Of a stretch of DNA of 54,610 bases, positions 9,512 to 20,476 are shown one piece after another. How positions within the stretch are numbered: the first letter of the stretch is position 1; each line of letters opens with the position of its first letter. A program made the translations under genes and the position numbers. The stretch lies in contig JAPEVF010000290.1 of assembly GCA_029747585.1 (NCBI GenBank), positions 1-54,610 of the forward strand, in the 5' to 3' direction. The notes below the pieces were generated by a model. That model saw nothing but the letters and a program-made list of their open reading frames with translations, was not told where the DNA came from and did no database searches. The DNA is from Pleurotus djamor (Eukaryota > Basidiomycota > Agaricomycetes > Agaricales > Pleurotaceae).

Positions 9512-10936
9512 GACTAGTAACAGTTGTCAGTATGGATAATTCACCAAACAAACGATGCATGAGCTCACATGCGCGATAACTTTGAAACCCTGTGACAGAG
9601 GTATGAGTGCGAGTGCAGATATTGTTAGGAGGAACTCACTAGAGCTCGAAGAGGATTGACCTGAGGTTCAATGAGCACCAAGGCCAGCCTTTTATCCTAG
9701 CGGTAGGTGACTGAGGTGATTCCAGGGTGATTCATTTGGGGTACCTTTGTGGTACCCATGACCGACCCCCGCTTCCGGTGTTTCGAAGGTCCTGAACTTT
9801 GTTTTCATATTGCACTTCTTTGACATGAGAACAAAGGACAGAAAACCGTCCAATCCCCCAGGATTGTTAGCCAAGCCGGAGAGAATACATCGCCTATCCC
9901 TTCTTACGGACAGTATTCAGAACACATTAGGAAACAGAAATTTCGAAGTCCAAATCGATTGGGAGCTACTAGATGGAGGCTTGACGTTGAAGAGACGGAC
10001 TTGAATTTCTGGGGGCCGTTGAGTTGCGGTGTCGTTAGCTGCACGGGTACTCAAGAATAAGATATTGAACAACATACGCAAGGACGTATACAGTTAACGA
10101 TTCCCGAATGGCAGTGCATTATTGCATGATTGTATGAGTTCTGGATCTATGAGTACTTCCAGTCTCATGACCCAAGAGCCTCGCAATTCATGAACGTTCA
10201 TTGATCATTGTGACAGAAGAGCTGAACTTCTGTCAAAGGAGAGTACGGACGAACGTGATCTCCGGTCAGCAGATATTGCGCTCGCCGTACCCCTCAACAA
10301 GCACTTACACAATAAACACGGGGAATATATAACGCCGATTTGAATGTATTCTATAGTTTCCAGAATGTGAGACGTCTGACATCGGAAAGAAGATCCAGTT
10401 ACTCACCAGAAGTGCGACTGTGAGAGCATTGACAGACGGAACTTGGTAGGTAGGTAATTATTAATTAGCACTGGCAGAGACCAGGCCCTGGCCGCCAGCC
10501 ATCTCTGAGCACGACCTGGCTGCTTCGTACTTCATATTCTTGATTGGGATATCCTTCCTCGCTTTAGCCGTAGAATCCACTTTATATGATCCATCAATCA
10601 AGATGAAGGTCGCTCGTTGACAGCGAAGGGCGACATCGGCTGGCTACTTTCCAGGGATAAAAACAGGAGAGAGCAAGCAGTGACCTCGGCACCATCTAGC
10701 GTACTAGCGGTTTGTCAATCATTAGGTCTCATTAGGTAAACCGGAAAGTTCGAGGTATTTCGAGGTCGTTTTCGTCGGAGGATTGCAATTCCTCACTTCA
10801 AACTTGGAAGGGAAAATTCTCAGTGAAAGGAAGTGAGAGAGAGAGACTGCCGTCACACTCCGAGAGTTCCTAGAGCATGAGCACAATGAGGGACGTGGAT
10901 TTTTGGATGTTCAACGTTCAACGTTCATTGTTCATT
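9512..10936. other. Region upstream of the lectin gene: promoter and repeat copy 1
   Basis: The lectin promoter lies in the first few hundred bases; a GATAAAAG motif on the minus strand near 9690-9697 could be its TATA-like element, about 180 bases before the ATG. Bases 10262-10905 are repeat copy 1. From about 9800 to 10260 I see no coding potential beyond short frames. Confidence 0.5.
10262..10905 (+). repeat. Dispersed inverted repeat, copy 1
   Basis: It aligns to the reverse complement of 28277-28900 over its whole length (about 640 against 625 bases), with many substitutions and small indels. Anchor matches include CAGCAGATATT, CCCTCAACAAGCACTTA, GTGAGACGTCTGACAT, GATTGGGATATCCTTCCTCG and CATGAGCACAATGAGGGACG. 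One edge abuts the break in the dehydratase pseudogene (10937). Both copies share a peptide-like stretch LNKHL...Y..PI; this copy has TGA at 10341-10343 where the other has CGA. I see no transposase. Its nature (mobile element, duplicated gene tail or segmental duplication) is open. Confidence 0.8.
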
Positions 10937-11539
10937 GAGGAAGACGAAGCCCGTGCGAGTGCTCGGTATCAGGCTCTTGCACGGTCTCGGAAATACATCC
11001 TCGTCTTGAGTATCGACCAAGAAGCGGCCTAAAGCCAGCGTAGCGTGGCCGCACATTGTAGAGTATCCCTCTGAGGTAGCTTCAGCTCACAGCTCTCAGG
11101 ATGGCTTCCGAATCGAAATGAACTTACCGTTATGACAAAAGAGTACGCCGATATCTGCTTCCCCCGACTACGTCAGCTCGGTTTCAGCGATGAGGATGGC
11201 TCCATACATTTCTGCATGGCCTCGAGGCTCCCTCATTAGCCTACAGGTTGCAATGTATGATCGAGTCCGAGTCTGATTGCAAAGAGCTCACCACTTCATA
11301 GTGCCATCCCAGCTTGGAGTAGAGTACGGCGTAGGCGCGCTTTTCTAAGAGCGTACGTCCTGGCAGAGCAGGGCATCCTAATTCGAGCAGACTTTGCTCA
11401 GGTCAGATAAAAGTCGAAGGGAAGTACGTCTAATCGGAGTAACGCACCTCGCCACTCGTATGCATATCTACCACCTTGATTTTCATCATTTCTTGTCCTG
11501 ATCTGAGGGCCCGAGGCTTAGAGCGTTGAATATATCCAT
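10937..11539 (-). pseudogene. 5' part of a broken trans-3-hydroxy-L-proline dehydratase gene
   Basis: On the minus strand this copies exons 1-3 and the start of exon 4 of the intact gene at 31919, introns included. Similarity continues into the promoter to about 11620. Disabling changes are visible: a deletion of about 8 bases in exon 2, a CAG-to-TAG stop in exon 3 (the codon before the SGDADIG counterpart), and a full break after the codons for FVFL in exon 4. Beyond the break unrelated sequence and repeat copy 1 follow. The catalytic-Cys region (TMCGHATLALGRF) is still readable. The matching 3' remnant is at 8485-8575. Confidence 0.88.
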
Positions 11540-11773
11540 GGCTATACAATGGAATGCTAATCGCTAATCGAAGTGGAATATCCGTATGTGCAAGGGTATA
11601 ATTATATATATCAGATGACAAATGAATGTATGTGAACGTAGAAACTAGAAGTATGAACGATAGTGATGTGCTAAGAATGGAAAAGACAGATGCGACAAGG
11701 TGTGACAATACGATAGTAATTACGCACGAATAAACGAATGGATAGGAAGGAAGAAAAGAGGCGGTAGGTTGAA

Positions 11774-14700
11774 TTAGAAGACATCTAGAGAGTGCGGACA
11801 ATCTTGTGCGACGTGTCCATGACTCTCACAGTCGACACAGAATAGATCACTGGCGTTGCTACCGCCGCTACTATGAGTCTTCATAGGAGAATCCTTGCGG
11901 GTCTCCTCCTTCAAGAGACCACACGAGAATATATCGTGCCCAGGTTTCTCACATATTTCGCATACTTCTTCGGACATGCTTGGGCCCGCGCTGACGCTAG
12001 AGCTCACGATGTTGCTAACACTGCTCTCGGTGCTGGCGACGGAGCCTTGTCGTTTGAGAGAAGGGAGTTCACCGGGTTTATGGGACGAAGTTGATGAAGA
12101 CGATGCTTTTCTCTGAGCACGAGCTAGCTTGTCCTTGAGTCGATCGACTTCTTGCTCGAGTTCATCCTGAACGAAGTTAGCTTCAATGGTCCAAAGCACA
12201 AGAGGAGAAAAAGAAACGGACTTCACGATAGATCTTGGACTCGACCAGGGCCTCTAACTCGCTTATTTCTTTGTTGAGCTATGAATAGTTAGAATGGCGA
12301 ACAAAGTTTTCAGTATGAAAAACTTACTTCGTGTGTCACCCGAGCACATTTCATTTCGGCGTCAGTGACTCGCTTGCGAAGCTGGTCTAGCTCGGTCTGA
12401 AAGACGTGAAGTGAGCTAGTGGGCAATCCACATGAAAACCATAGCTACCTCGAAGCGTGACTTCTGTTCCTTCATGACTCGCTGGAGTGATTCGACAGAA
12501 GTTGGATCTTCATCACTTAACGTGTGCTCTTCTGTTGCCAAGCTTTGATCCAGGTTATCTTCGAGAAGCTTGACCTCCTTTCAAACAATATGAACACCAC
12601 GCCAATAAAATAAGCAGAAAAAGGTGGCTAACTTGACGGAGTTGGTCAATTTCTGACTGCAGTAGTTTGTTCTCCGCGGAGAACGTCTTCTTCTGCTGTT
12701 CAGCAGCAGCGACTTCTTTCTGCAGCTCCTGGACGATGTGCCTACATGGGATGGATGATGAGGGCGATGCAAGTCAGCGCGGCAAGAAACTCACTTGAGA
12801 CCCTTGATCTCATCGCGTTGAGCAGCACTTGCATCGTACTTGCTGGAAGTGGGAGAAGATGTGTGGTCCGATGAAACACCATTGGTCAGGGTAACCTCCC
12901 GATTGTGCTTCTTTCTCAACGCTTCGAGTTCACTTGTCTTCTCTTCGAGGATTTGACGAAGGTGGACAAGCTCCTGAGATTGAGTCTGGATGAGACTTTC
13001 CATCTAAACAAACATAATAGATTAGAAATCAGGGCTTCAAGACGGACCGGATTGCTCACCGAAGCAACGTCTGTGGCATTACTCTTTTCATCGAGTAATT
13101 TACGCAGACGCTCAACTTCTGTTTCGAGTTGAGCATGCCTCTTGGATGTCAACTCATCGCCATCCAGATTCTGAGCATTGTTTCGTCAGAAAAGAGTGAC
13201 ATCACACCATCGTAGAGCTCACCTTCTCCCGCAAAGTCTCAACATCCGCTCGTGCGTCTTCCAAGGCATTCGTGAGCTCCTTCATATCCTCCTCGAGTTC
13301 CTCCACCCTCCTCTGCGCAGCAGCCTCCATCTTCATCACCCTATTCATCTCCTTCCGCCCATCTCCCAATTCCTTCTTCAACGCGTCTTCCTTCTCCTTT
13401 ACTCGGCGAAGGCGTTCACGATTCATGGTTTCNTCNCGNTCAACNGCGGCNCGAGCGTCCTCNAGNTTATCTTCCAGGCNNGCNATNCGCTTNTGTAGNT
13501 GCTTCACTTGTTCACGAAGAGACTCATTGTCGATTTCNGTCGCAGACGTGAGCTGAGGCTTATTGGGCGTCTCGTTACTCGTTACTTGCTGCTCAGACTC
13601 CAACTCGGCGATGCGAGCCTCTAGCTCATAACGATCGGTGTCCGCGGCACTCAGGCGCTCCTCATACAAAGCGATGGTTTCCTGCGAAAGCGAAAGATGT
13701 AAGTATACGCCGAAGTNAAAATTCTATCTAAGTTGAAGCTTACCTGACCGGCTTTTCGAAGCTCGTCGATCTGAGTTCCCAATTCTCTCCGCTCGTCTTC
13801 CAATTCCGCATAAGCATTCTCAAGCTGAGATTGCAGGAGAGCCAATTCAGAGTCCTTCGCTTGTATCAAGGCATCGTTCTCGGACGCCAGACCCTCCTTC
13901 AGCTCTAGAGACTGCCGNAGCGTAGTAGCCAAAGCGATACTGTCNTCCAANTTCAGCTGAAGCGTCTTGATTCGACTCTCAGCGTCTGCCTTGTGCTTCT
14001 CAAGTTCTCCGACAACTTCTTTCTTGGAAAGCTCCAGCAACTGNTTGGCTGCGTCCNTTTCATGCAGTGAGACTTCCTTCTCCTGAAGGCTCGTTTCAAG
14101 TTGCGATGTGCGAGAGACGAGCCGTTCATTCTCTGCGCGAAGGGACTCCAGTTGTGCGTCGAGTTCCGGATCCCTCGTAGGTACAGCTGCAGCTTGGGAC
14201 GTTTGCGCCGCTAGGAGCCGCTCATTCTCAGCCTCTAGAGAGGATATCTGAGCTTGCAGTTGCGCAACNAGCCCACCGTCAGTTATAGTTGGAGGTGCTG
14301 AAAGTGGAACGGTGGGTTCGGAGGATGATGAAGTGCTCTGCATTATTTGAGCTATTCTTTCCTGCAGAGCGAGGCTGCTTAGCTCTATATCTGAGGACAG
14401 NGGGGCGACGCTTGGTTTCTTGGGAGGAGGGGCTTCTGTGTCGGAGTCGTTGAGGGATATTGTTCTGCTCGACATGCCGGGGGAGGCGGGGGGAGGCATT
14501 GCGACAGAGCTCAGTACACGAGCTCTAGGTGTATTTGCAGAAGGTCGAATCCTAGTAGGCGTACCCATGCTTGGGACGCGTCCGCCAAGTGTCGGCTTGG
14601 GTGTCGCAAACGGTGAACCATTGGTCCGAGTCGGTGAGGATAATACACGGGAAGCTTGAGTAGGTGAAGATAGTAAAGTATTGATGTGGTTGTTATTAGA

Positions 14701-15778
14701 CCTGACTGGGCTCGTGGGGGTAGCATCTCGAGTGCTTAGTTGTTTGGCNGTCATGGTGACGTATTTGGATGCACGCGATCCTGCAGTGATCTTTCCATTT
14801 ANGGACGTNTTCTTCGTGTTGAGGCTATTAGAGGCTTTGAGGGGAGCTCTGGCGCTGGGAGTCATACCAGGTGTTATACGACCTGAGGAGAGCGAACTGG
14901 GGGTGACGCGACCTCCTACTGANGGTGTNGTCCAGCTGGTNGACATGCCNAANGANTTCGACGGTGTNACCCTGCCTGACATGAGAGGCGTCGTGCGGCC
15001 ATTACGCGATGATGCAACAGANGAGGGACGATTGAAAAGTCCTGTGGTCGGAGGAGACAGTTTAGTTGTCGCGACGAACACGCCGCAGTTGGGCGGGCAC
15101 GTAAAATATTGTTTGCTGAAGAGAAGAGGAATTCAGGCACGCTGNTACTGGTGNAATCGAGNGAGAAAACACGCACTTTCCTACCGAGCCGTCGTTCTTG
15201 CCTTTGCCAGCAAAGCCACCACCGAGCTCNACACCTGCCCAAAGACCCGATTTCCCATCTATCTCGCCGAGGTATCTCAAGGTGCCTTCAAATCCCANGG
15301 ACTCTATCCTGACNCCATCGCCCACTTCAAACGTTCTCCCAGCCCTNCTCGCACTACGACCAAAGACATCCGACGTCCTACTCGGNGGTCGGTTCCCGCC
15401 TGGNGTCTTAGCGCGTTCATTCGTCGATTTCGCAAAGTTGGTTGTAGATGAAGACGCAGAAGCCACGGAGGGCGGTCGACCGCCCGCAACAGATCTNCGT
15501 CCAGAAGGAAATGCAGCGGAATGAGGTGTCGCCAAGGAGGTAGATGTTGTTGAAACGTCGCTGAGACGAGGAGCGCGGTGGTGAGCAGGGTCGTTGGCCT
15601 TTATGGCGTCTGCGAAAGCACGGGACATAAATTCAACATCGTTGTTCACTGAGCCTGTCGATGCGTAATTNGACGCGCTCGACGTTGAGCGGGAGCGAGT
15701 TCCGGGCGTAGGAATGCCTGATGAGCGGCCAGGCGTAGGAATGCCAGATTGACGAGGTTTTGCAGGCGTCGTAGCCAT
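11774..15778 (-). CDS. CLIP-170/Tip1-like microtubule plus-end protein
   Basis: The start is ATG 15778-15776 and the stop TAA at 11776-11774, with about a dozen exons. The N-terminal ~120 residues are Ser/Pro-rich. A CAP-Gly domain follows (FEGTLRYLGEIDGKSGLWAG and the tubulin-tail-binding GKNDGSVGK, then VRYFTCPPNCGVFV). After it come a Ser/Thr/Pro-rich basic region, then a long coiled coil (roughly 14340 down to 12100). The end carries two CCHC zinc knuckles, CEICEKPGHDIFSC and CVDCESHGHVAQDC, closing with CPHSLDVF. This is the CLIP-170 architecture: growing microtubule tips are bound by CAP-Gly, dimerisation is by coiled coil, and dynactin/LIS1 recruitment is by the knuckles. Many N bases lie in the first half; the frame stays open through them. 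Confidence 0.92.
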
Positions 15779-16150
15779 GATCACATTTAGCGTGTAAATA
15801 AATTGCAACTTTCAACTTGCTCAGATTTCTTACTGACTTAGCAGTGGCGTGGGTATTTCTGTTTTGTCAACGAATATCAATACACCAAAACAACCGCCCC
15901 CAAAGTCGTCGCCCTCAACACAGCGCCCGACAAAACAGAAGCCCTTCAAGCCCAACGAGAGGTGAGCATCGTCCCGAATCCATGCTGGCACGCCCTCCGA
16001 AACCTCTGTCGATGTGTTATTTGCCGTTGGATGGACTTGGGACGGGGNTATTGGGATGGATGGGCCAGGATGACTTTGGATGAGGCAGGGCATGTGTGGA
16101 CAGGTCTGTTGATGCGATTCCTCGTTATTCTAGGTCATTTCGTGCCCAGC
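15779..16150. promoter_or_regulatory. Divergent CLIP-170/RPS18 promoter and RPS18 5' leader
   Basis: This 372-base spacer separates the two divergent start codons. An intron-like segment with donor gtgagcatcg at 15962 and acceptor ending ctcgttattctag at 16133 lies just before the RPS18 ATG, so the 5' leader is probably spliced, as is common for ribosomal-protein genes. The presumed leader exon (about 15860-15961) has no in-frame ATG. Confidence 0.5.
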
Positions 16151-16861
16151 ATGTCTCTCGTCGTCCCCGAACAACATCAGCAATTCCAGGTACGCTCCCA
16201 ATCCCCCCCNGATACACAAGGCCCCAGCTCGTAATCTCACGGATACGTTTGTGTATAGCACATTCTCCGTCTCCTCAACACCAACGTCGATGGAAAGCGC
16301 AAAATCATGTACGCCTTGACCGAGATCAAGGGTGTGGGTCGCCGATACTCCAACTTGGTCTGCAAAAAGGCCGATGTTGACCTCAACAAGCGGTGCGTTC
16401 CACTTTCATATGTGGGAGTTCTCATTTATTCTGACATATCATTTGGATTTGGATGATTTAGTGCTGGTGACCTCAACTCCGACGAACTCGAGCGTATCGT
16501 CACCATCATCCAAAACCCCACGCAATTCAAAATCCCCACCTGGTTCTTGAACAGACAAAAAGATATTGTCGATGGCAAGAACTCGCAGATCCTCTCTAAC
16601 GGTGTTGACTCGAAGCTCCGTGATGATCTTGAGCGTCTGAAGAAGATTCGTGCTCATCGTGGACTGAGACATTTCTGGGGATTGCGTGTGAGGGGTCAAC
16701 ACACCAAGACGACTGGTGCGTTCAACCTCCTTTTCATTCATTTTCTCAATCCGTTTCTTGGTCTTGGTTTTCGGATGAGAGAGTGATTTTATGCTGATAC
16801 GGTTTGAAATTAAACAGGTCGTCGGGGCAAGACCGTCGGTGTGTCGAAGAAGCGTGGTTAA
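16151..16861 (+). CDS. RPS18: 40S ribosomal protein S18 (uS13)
   Basis: Exons 16151-16189, 16259-16392, 16462-16715 and 16818-16861 join to 156 codons, the standard length. The start [13 protein letters not shown] and the blocks [48 protein letters not shown] and the end VGVSKKRG are diagnostic. The protein sits in the head of the small subunit, contacts the anticodon region of P-site tRNA and bridges to the large subunit. All splice junctions preserve frame. A further intron probably lies in the 5' leader. Confidence 0.98.
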
Positions 16862-17142
16862 GCTTGTTTGTTATCTCATTCGCATATTGTACCCTCCCTC
16901 CGCATGCATTCTATGTTCCAACCCATGAAATACGTACCCGTAACATATCTATGCCAATGCAACCCGTCAGTCACATGACATTACACTTACCCTTATTGGA
17001 GTACGATCCAGAAAATTCCAGTGATCGAGCATGGTTGAAATAGCCCCTCGGCGTCGAATTCTCCTCCCCCTTCTCCATTCAACTTGAACTTCACCTACTC
17101 GTCGCTTCATCGAACCGTCGCGTATTTCAAAACCCAGACCCC

Positions 17143-18090
17143 ATGGCCGCTTCCATCTCGTCATATACACCCATTCTACATCCTTGGTTCGTCAAACCCT
17201 CCATGAAGCGTAAACATCTCCACCACCAATCCTCTTCAGAGTCTTCACCCACTGCTTCACCACCCTCTCAATCCGACGAAGAATCTCCTCGCAACAATAA
17301 TAATAACGATGACACGAGTAATCAGGTGAACCCCCACCGACCCAAACGAAGACGCTTCTCCGCGCTGGAGAAGGGGTTTTCGCACCTTTCGTTGGAGCAA
17401 CAACATAATGTAGGACAATTCCCGGTCGCCTCCCCGGTTTTCCTTTCCCCTAATGATGAACGTAATAATAATGTTGGGTCCTCGCAGTTGCCCAACATAT
17501 CCGAGATGAGCCCGTCGACGTACTACGCCAGCACAACGGGGAACGGGAACGGGGGCGAGCAGGGAATGGATGACGATGGAATGCAGTACGAGAATCTGGA
17601 TGTAGTGAGGCCGGCGCAGGTGGAGGAACCATTCGAACCTGTTGACCATCCGCCCACACCGCCGATACATGAAATCAACATGAAGTCGTCGACTTGGTAT
17701 GAACCAGAGCCAGATCGTGCGTACTCTCCTACTGTTCTATCTGATTCTTACTCAATACTCATTTGTGGTGTGGTTGTAGGTATAGTCGTCACGGATTTAG
17801 ATGACTCGGAGGATGAGGCTGACGTTGAGGATAATCCTATTTCGTTACCTGCCTCTGTGCTGAAGCATATTGCTGCACGACATATGGGGATGGGATTGGA
17901 CAGGAGTGTTCTGCCGTCTGAAAATACAAACAGGGCCCTTGTTTTATTCAGGCCTTTACCTATACCTGGCAAGGCGGAGGACGACGATGAAAACGATGCA
18001 GTCGTAGGAGAAGTGGGAAGAGGAAGAGAGGAAGAAGCATCACGAGGAGTAGTGGAGGAAGACGATGCGATGGACGTGGACTCGACATGA
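17143..18090 (+). CDS. Hypothetical acidic, low-complexity protein
   Basis: Two exons, 17143-17716 and 17780-18090, join in frame (GAT C|GT) to 294 codons. I do not recognise a family. Visible features are an N-terminal ILHPWFVKPSMKRKH, a Ser/Asn-rich stretch, a basic nuclear-localisation-like patch HRPKRRRFSALEKG, a TPPIHEIN segment, an acidic tract DLDDSEDEADVED, a helical SVLKHIAARHMGMGLDRSVL followed by ALVLFRPLPIPG, and an acidic C-terminus. The two ungapped hydrophobic/basic blocks look like conserved motifs in otherwise disordered sequence. A nuclear protein is a guess from composition. It converges on the SARNP gene, with 42 bases between stops. Confidence 0.75.
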   Translation: MAASISSYTPILHPWFVKPSMKRKHLHHQSSSESSPTASPPSQSDEESPRNNNNNDDTSNQVNPHRPKRRRFSALEKGFSHLSLEQQHNVGQFPVASPVFLSPNDERNNNVGSSQLPNISEMSPSTYYASTTGNGNGGEQGMDDDGMQYENLDVVRPAQVEEPFEPVDHPPTPPIHEINMKSSTWYEPEPDRAYSPTVLSDSYSILICGVVVGIVVTDLDDSEDEADVEDNPISLPASVLKHIAARHMGMGLDRSVLPSENTNRALVLFRPLPIPGKAEDDDENDAVVGEVGRGREEEASRGVVEEDDAMDVDST

Positions 18091-18132
18091 AGAAAAGAAT
18101 ACGTAGATCGATGTAGAGAGGAGGCAACGCGA

Positions 18133-19026
18133 CTACTGCTTGATACCAAAACGTTCCGCACGTTTCTTGCGCTTCTCTTCTTCCTCGGGGTCGACTGGGG
18201 CAGCCCGTTTCTGAGGGGTGGTCTTGGTGGTGGCAGCCGCCTTCCCAAAACGCGCCTCTCGAGCTTTAAGCTTTTCTGGATCCTGCGTTGCATGTTATAT
18301 TGTGTGTAGAGGGATGCAGAGGAATATACGAACGACCCCAGCAGGACTTTTGACGACTTTCTCCTTTTTCGGTTTCGGGGCCTTTGGTTCGACGAGGGGG
18401 ATGCCGAAACGCTCTGCACGACGTTTTCGCGCGTCGAGTTCTGGGTCCGCTGAGGGTGTGGCATCAGCAGGGGGAGGGGCATCGGCCGTTTCCGTTGCTG
18501 TTGCTGCTGCTACGGGTGTTGGTGCGGGTGGTTTTGGCTGGTGGGTAAAGATGAGACAAGGAAAAGCCTAGGGGAAAAGACGGACGGGCGACGAAGGCGT
18601 TGGCTCGGCAGGTACAGCAGGTTCTGTGGAAGTCAGGTCCTCGTTCCAGTCGACGCTGCGTAAGTGAGGTGTTGAGAAGATGAGTCATTATATATGAAAC
18701 ATTGCGCCTACTCGTCTGGTAGAGCCAACTACATGAATGAATCAGTTCTGGATGGGCAAGGACGAAGAAAAGTCGTAGACGCACCAAGTCATCAGTTGCA
18801 CTGGTAGGAATCGAATGTTGCTTGGAATATTGGTCTAGAGCTGCAGGGGTGGAAAGGATGCGCTGAATGAGGTCTTGCTTGTTCGCCTTTGGGGGAAAGG
18901 AGGTGTTTGATTTAGTGAGAATGTCCTTGAGCTCGACGACCTTGAGAGCTTTCCTGAGTAGATTGTGGGATTAGCGGTGGGGGATGGAAGAAAACAGGAG
19001 AATGGGACATGCAATTTCGCGTCCAT
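18133..19026 (-). CDS. SAP-domain RNA-export protein, Tho1/SARNP (CIP29) type
   Basis: It starts at ATG 19026-19024 and ends with TAG at 18135-18133. The N-terminal SAP motif reads MDAKLKALKVVELKDILTKS then ANKQDLIQRILS; it needs a GC-AG first intron (donor gcatgt after MDAK-TT) to stay in frame. A Pro/Ala/Thr-rich linker follows. Then come repeated short basic motifs typical of Tho1/SARNP: RAERFGIPLVEPK, KLKAREARFGK and RAERFGIKQ at the very end. Family role: it binds RNA and the TREX helicase Sub2/UAP56 via the (R)AERFG repeats and couples transcription to mRNA export in the nucleus. It is divergent from the HAP2 gene. Confidence 0.87.
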
Positions 19027-19251
19027 GATGTTGGTATGTTGGAAGTTACGGGGGGAAGTGTGACTAATAATGTGACTGTTGTTTTTTGGGGCCTGGAACG
19101 TTGAGGTCGGAGGGATGTCGAGGGGGAATTGGGGGATTCACACACGCGCGTTGTTGACTCTGTGCGTCGACGAGCAAGAGCAAAGGAGGCTTGTGACACT
19201 TTGAAGGCGAGACAGAGCGTGACCGTCGCTCTTCCCCCAAAATTATCGCAT

Positions 19252-19273
19252 CCAATCCCTCCTCCCAGCCAAT
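19252..19273 (+). promoter_or_regulatory. Two CCAAT pentamers just upstream of the HAP2 start
   Basis: CCAAT occurs at 19252-19256 and again at 19269-19273, the second ending one base before the HAP2 ATG region (ATG at 19275). CCAAT is the target of the HAP2/3/5 complex, whose DNA-contacting subunit this gene encodes. Autoregulation is possible, but the motif is short and such sites this close to the ATG may lie in the transcribed leader. Confidence 0.35.
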
Positions 19274-19274
19274 C

Positions 19275-20355
19275 ATGGACGACGTCGTCGATCACCTGTT
19301 TCCGCCCGCTTATCCTCCTCCTCCTCCTCAGTTCTACTACTCCCCTCGTCCCTCCACCTCCTCCCCTCCCATCCAGCATGAAGACCCGCCCATCGATGAA
19401 GAGCCCCTCTATGTAAACGCAAAACAGTATTTCCGCATCCTCAAGCGCAGAGTCGCCAGAGCACGGCTCGAAGAAGTCCACAGACTCTCCAGGCAACGCA
19501 AGGTTCGTTCGTGTTTTCCCCATCTTCCCCGAGTTTCTCCACATCTGACCACTGGAAATGGGGCAGCCTTATCTCCACGAGTCTCGTCACAAGCATGCAA
19601 TGCGTAGGCCAAGAGGCCCAGGCGGCCGTTTCCTCACCGCAGACGAAATAGCGGCTCAGAAGGCAAAGGGCATTGATCTCACGCCCTCGGCCGCTTCGTC
19701 GTCCAACATCCCCGCCGACGACCCAGACGAGGATGCGGATGAGGACGCGGTGATGGACCACTCACCTCCTCATCTCCAACCGACACGGCCTCCGCCGCTA
19801 CCCCCACCCATCATCGCGCCTCAACCTCCCCCGCCACAACAACATCCCATGCCGATACATCCTTCTTTCGTCCACCAGCAGCCTCAAGATTCTTTGAACA
19901 TGATGAATATGAATATGAACATGAGCTTTCGTTCTTTGAACCACCAGCAGCCTGCGCCACCCGTTCAGCAGCAGCAACAACAGCAGCAACAGCACTCGCA
20001 ACAACAACAACAACAGCAGCAGCAGCAACAACAACCTCACATACACCACGCTGCACACCGTCACCGAGGTCAAGTGCACCACGCAACCCGCGCGCCATAC
20101 CCGCAACCATCGTCGTTCAACCCACCACAAAAGGTGATCCAAGCCAACGCCGGTCCCATCACGCTCACTTCGCCCTACCCGGTGCAAATGCACCACGTCC
20201 CACACCCGCATGCCCATGCGAGACACCACCACTCGCACCTCAACTTTTCTCATGGCTTGTACGGGAACTCGTCGGTTGTGGATCAACAGGTGCCTCTTCA
20301 TGATGAGCCGATTCAGTTTGGGTCGTCGCAGGGCGTTCAGGGCGCTGCAGAGTGA
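19275..20355 (+). CDS. HAP2: CCAAT-binding factor subunit NF-YA / HAP2
   Basis: Two exons (19275-19502, 19567-20355) give 338 codons. The conserved core spans the splice: PLYVNAKQYFRILKRRVARA, then RLEEVHRLSRQRK, joined to PYLHESRHKHAMRRPRGPGG and RFLTADEI. The first half (A1 helix) binds the NF-YB/NF-YC dimer and the second (A2) inserts into the CCAAT minor groove. Before the core is a Pro/Tyr-rich segment; after it are acidic, Pro-rich and poly-Gln/His-rich tracts (CAG/CAA runs at about 19970-20035), likely activation regions. The length is normal for basidiomycete NF-YA. It acts in the nucleus as the DNA-binding subunit of the heterotrimer. Confidence 0.96.
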
Positions 20356-20476
20356 CCAGTGACACATACCACACTCTCAAAGTTGTACTTGATACTTATG
20401 CACACACACACCTAGACAATTTTTGTTTCGAAATTTATGTTTATTATTACTTTGTCTATATACCTATACCTCGGCC

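Noticed and set aside
19965..20040. CAG/CAA run as an unstable repeat of special interest
   Set aside because: Poly-Gln tracts are ordinary in fungal NF-YA and other transcription factors.
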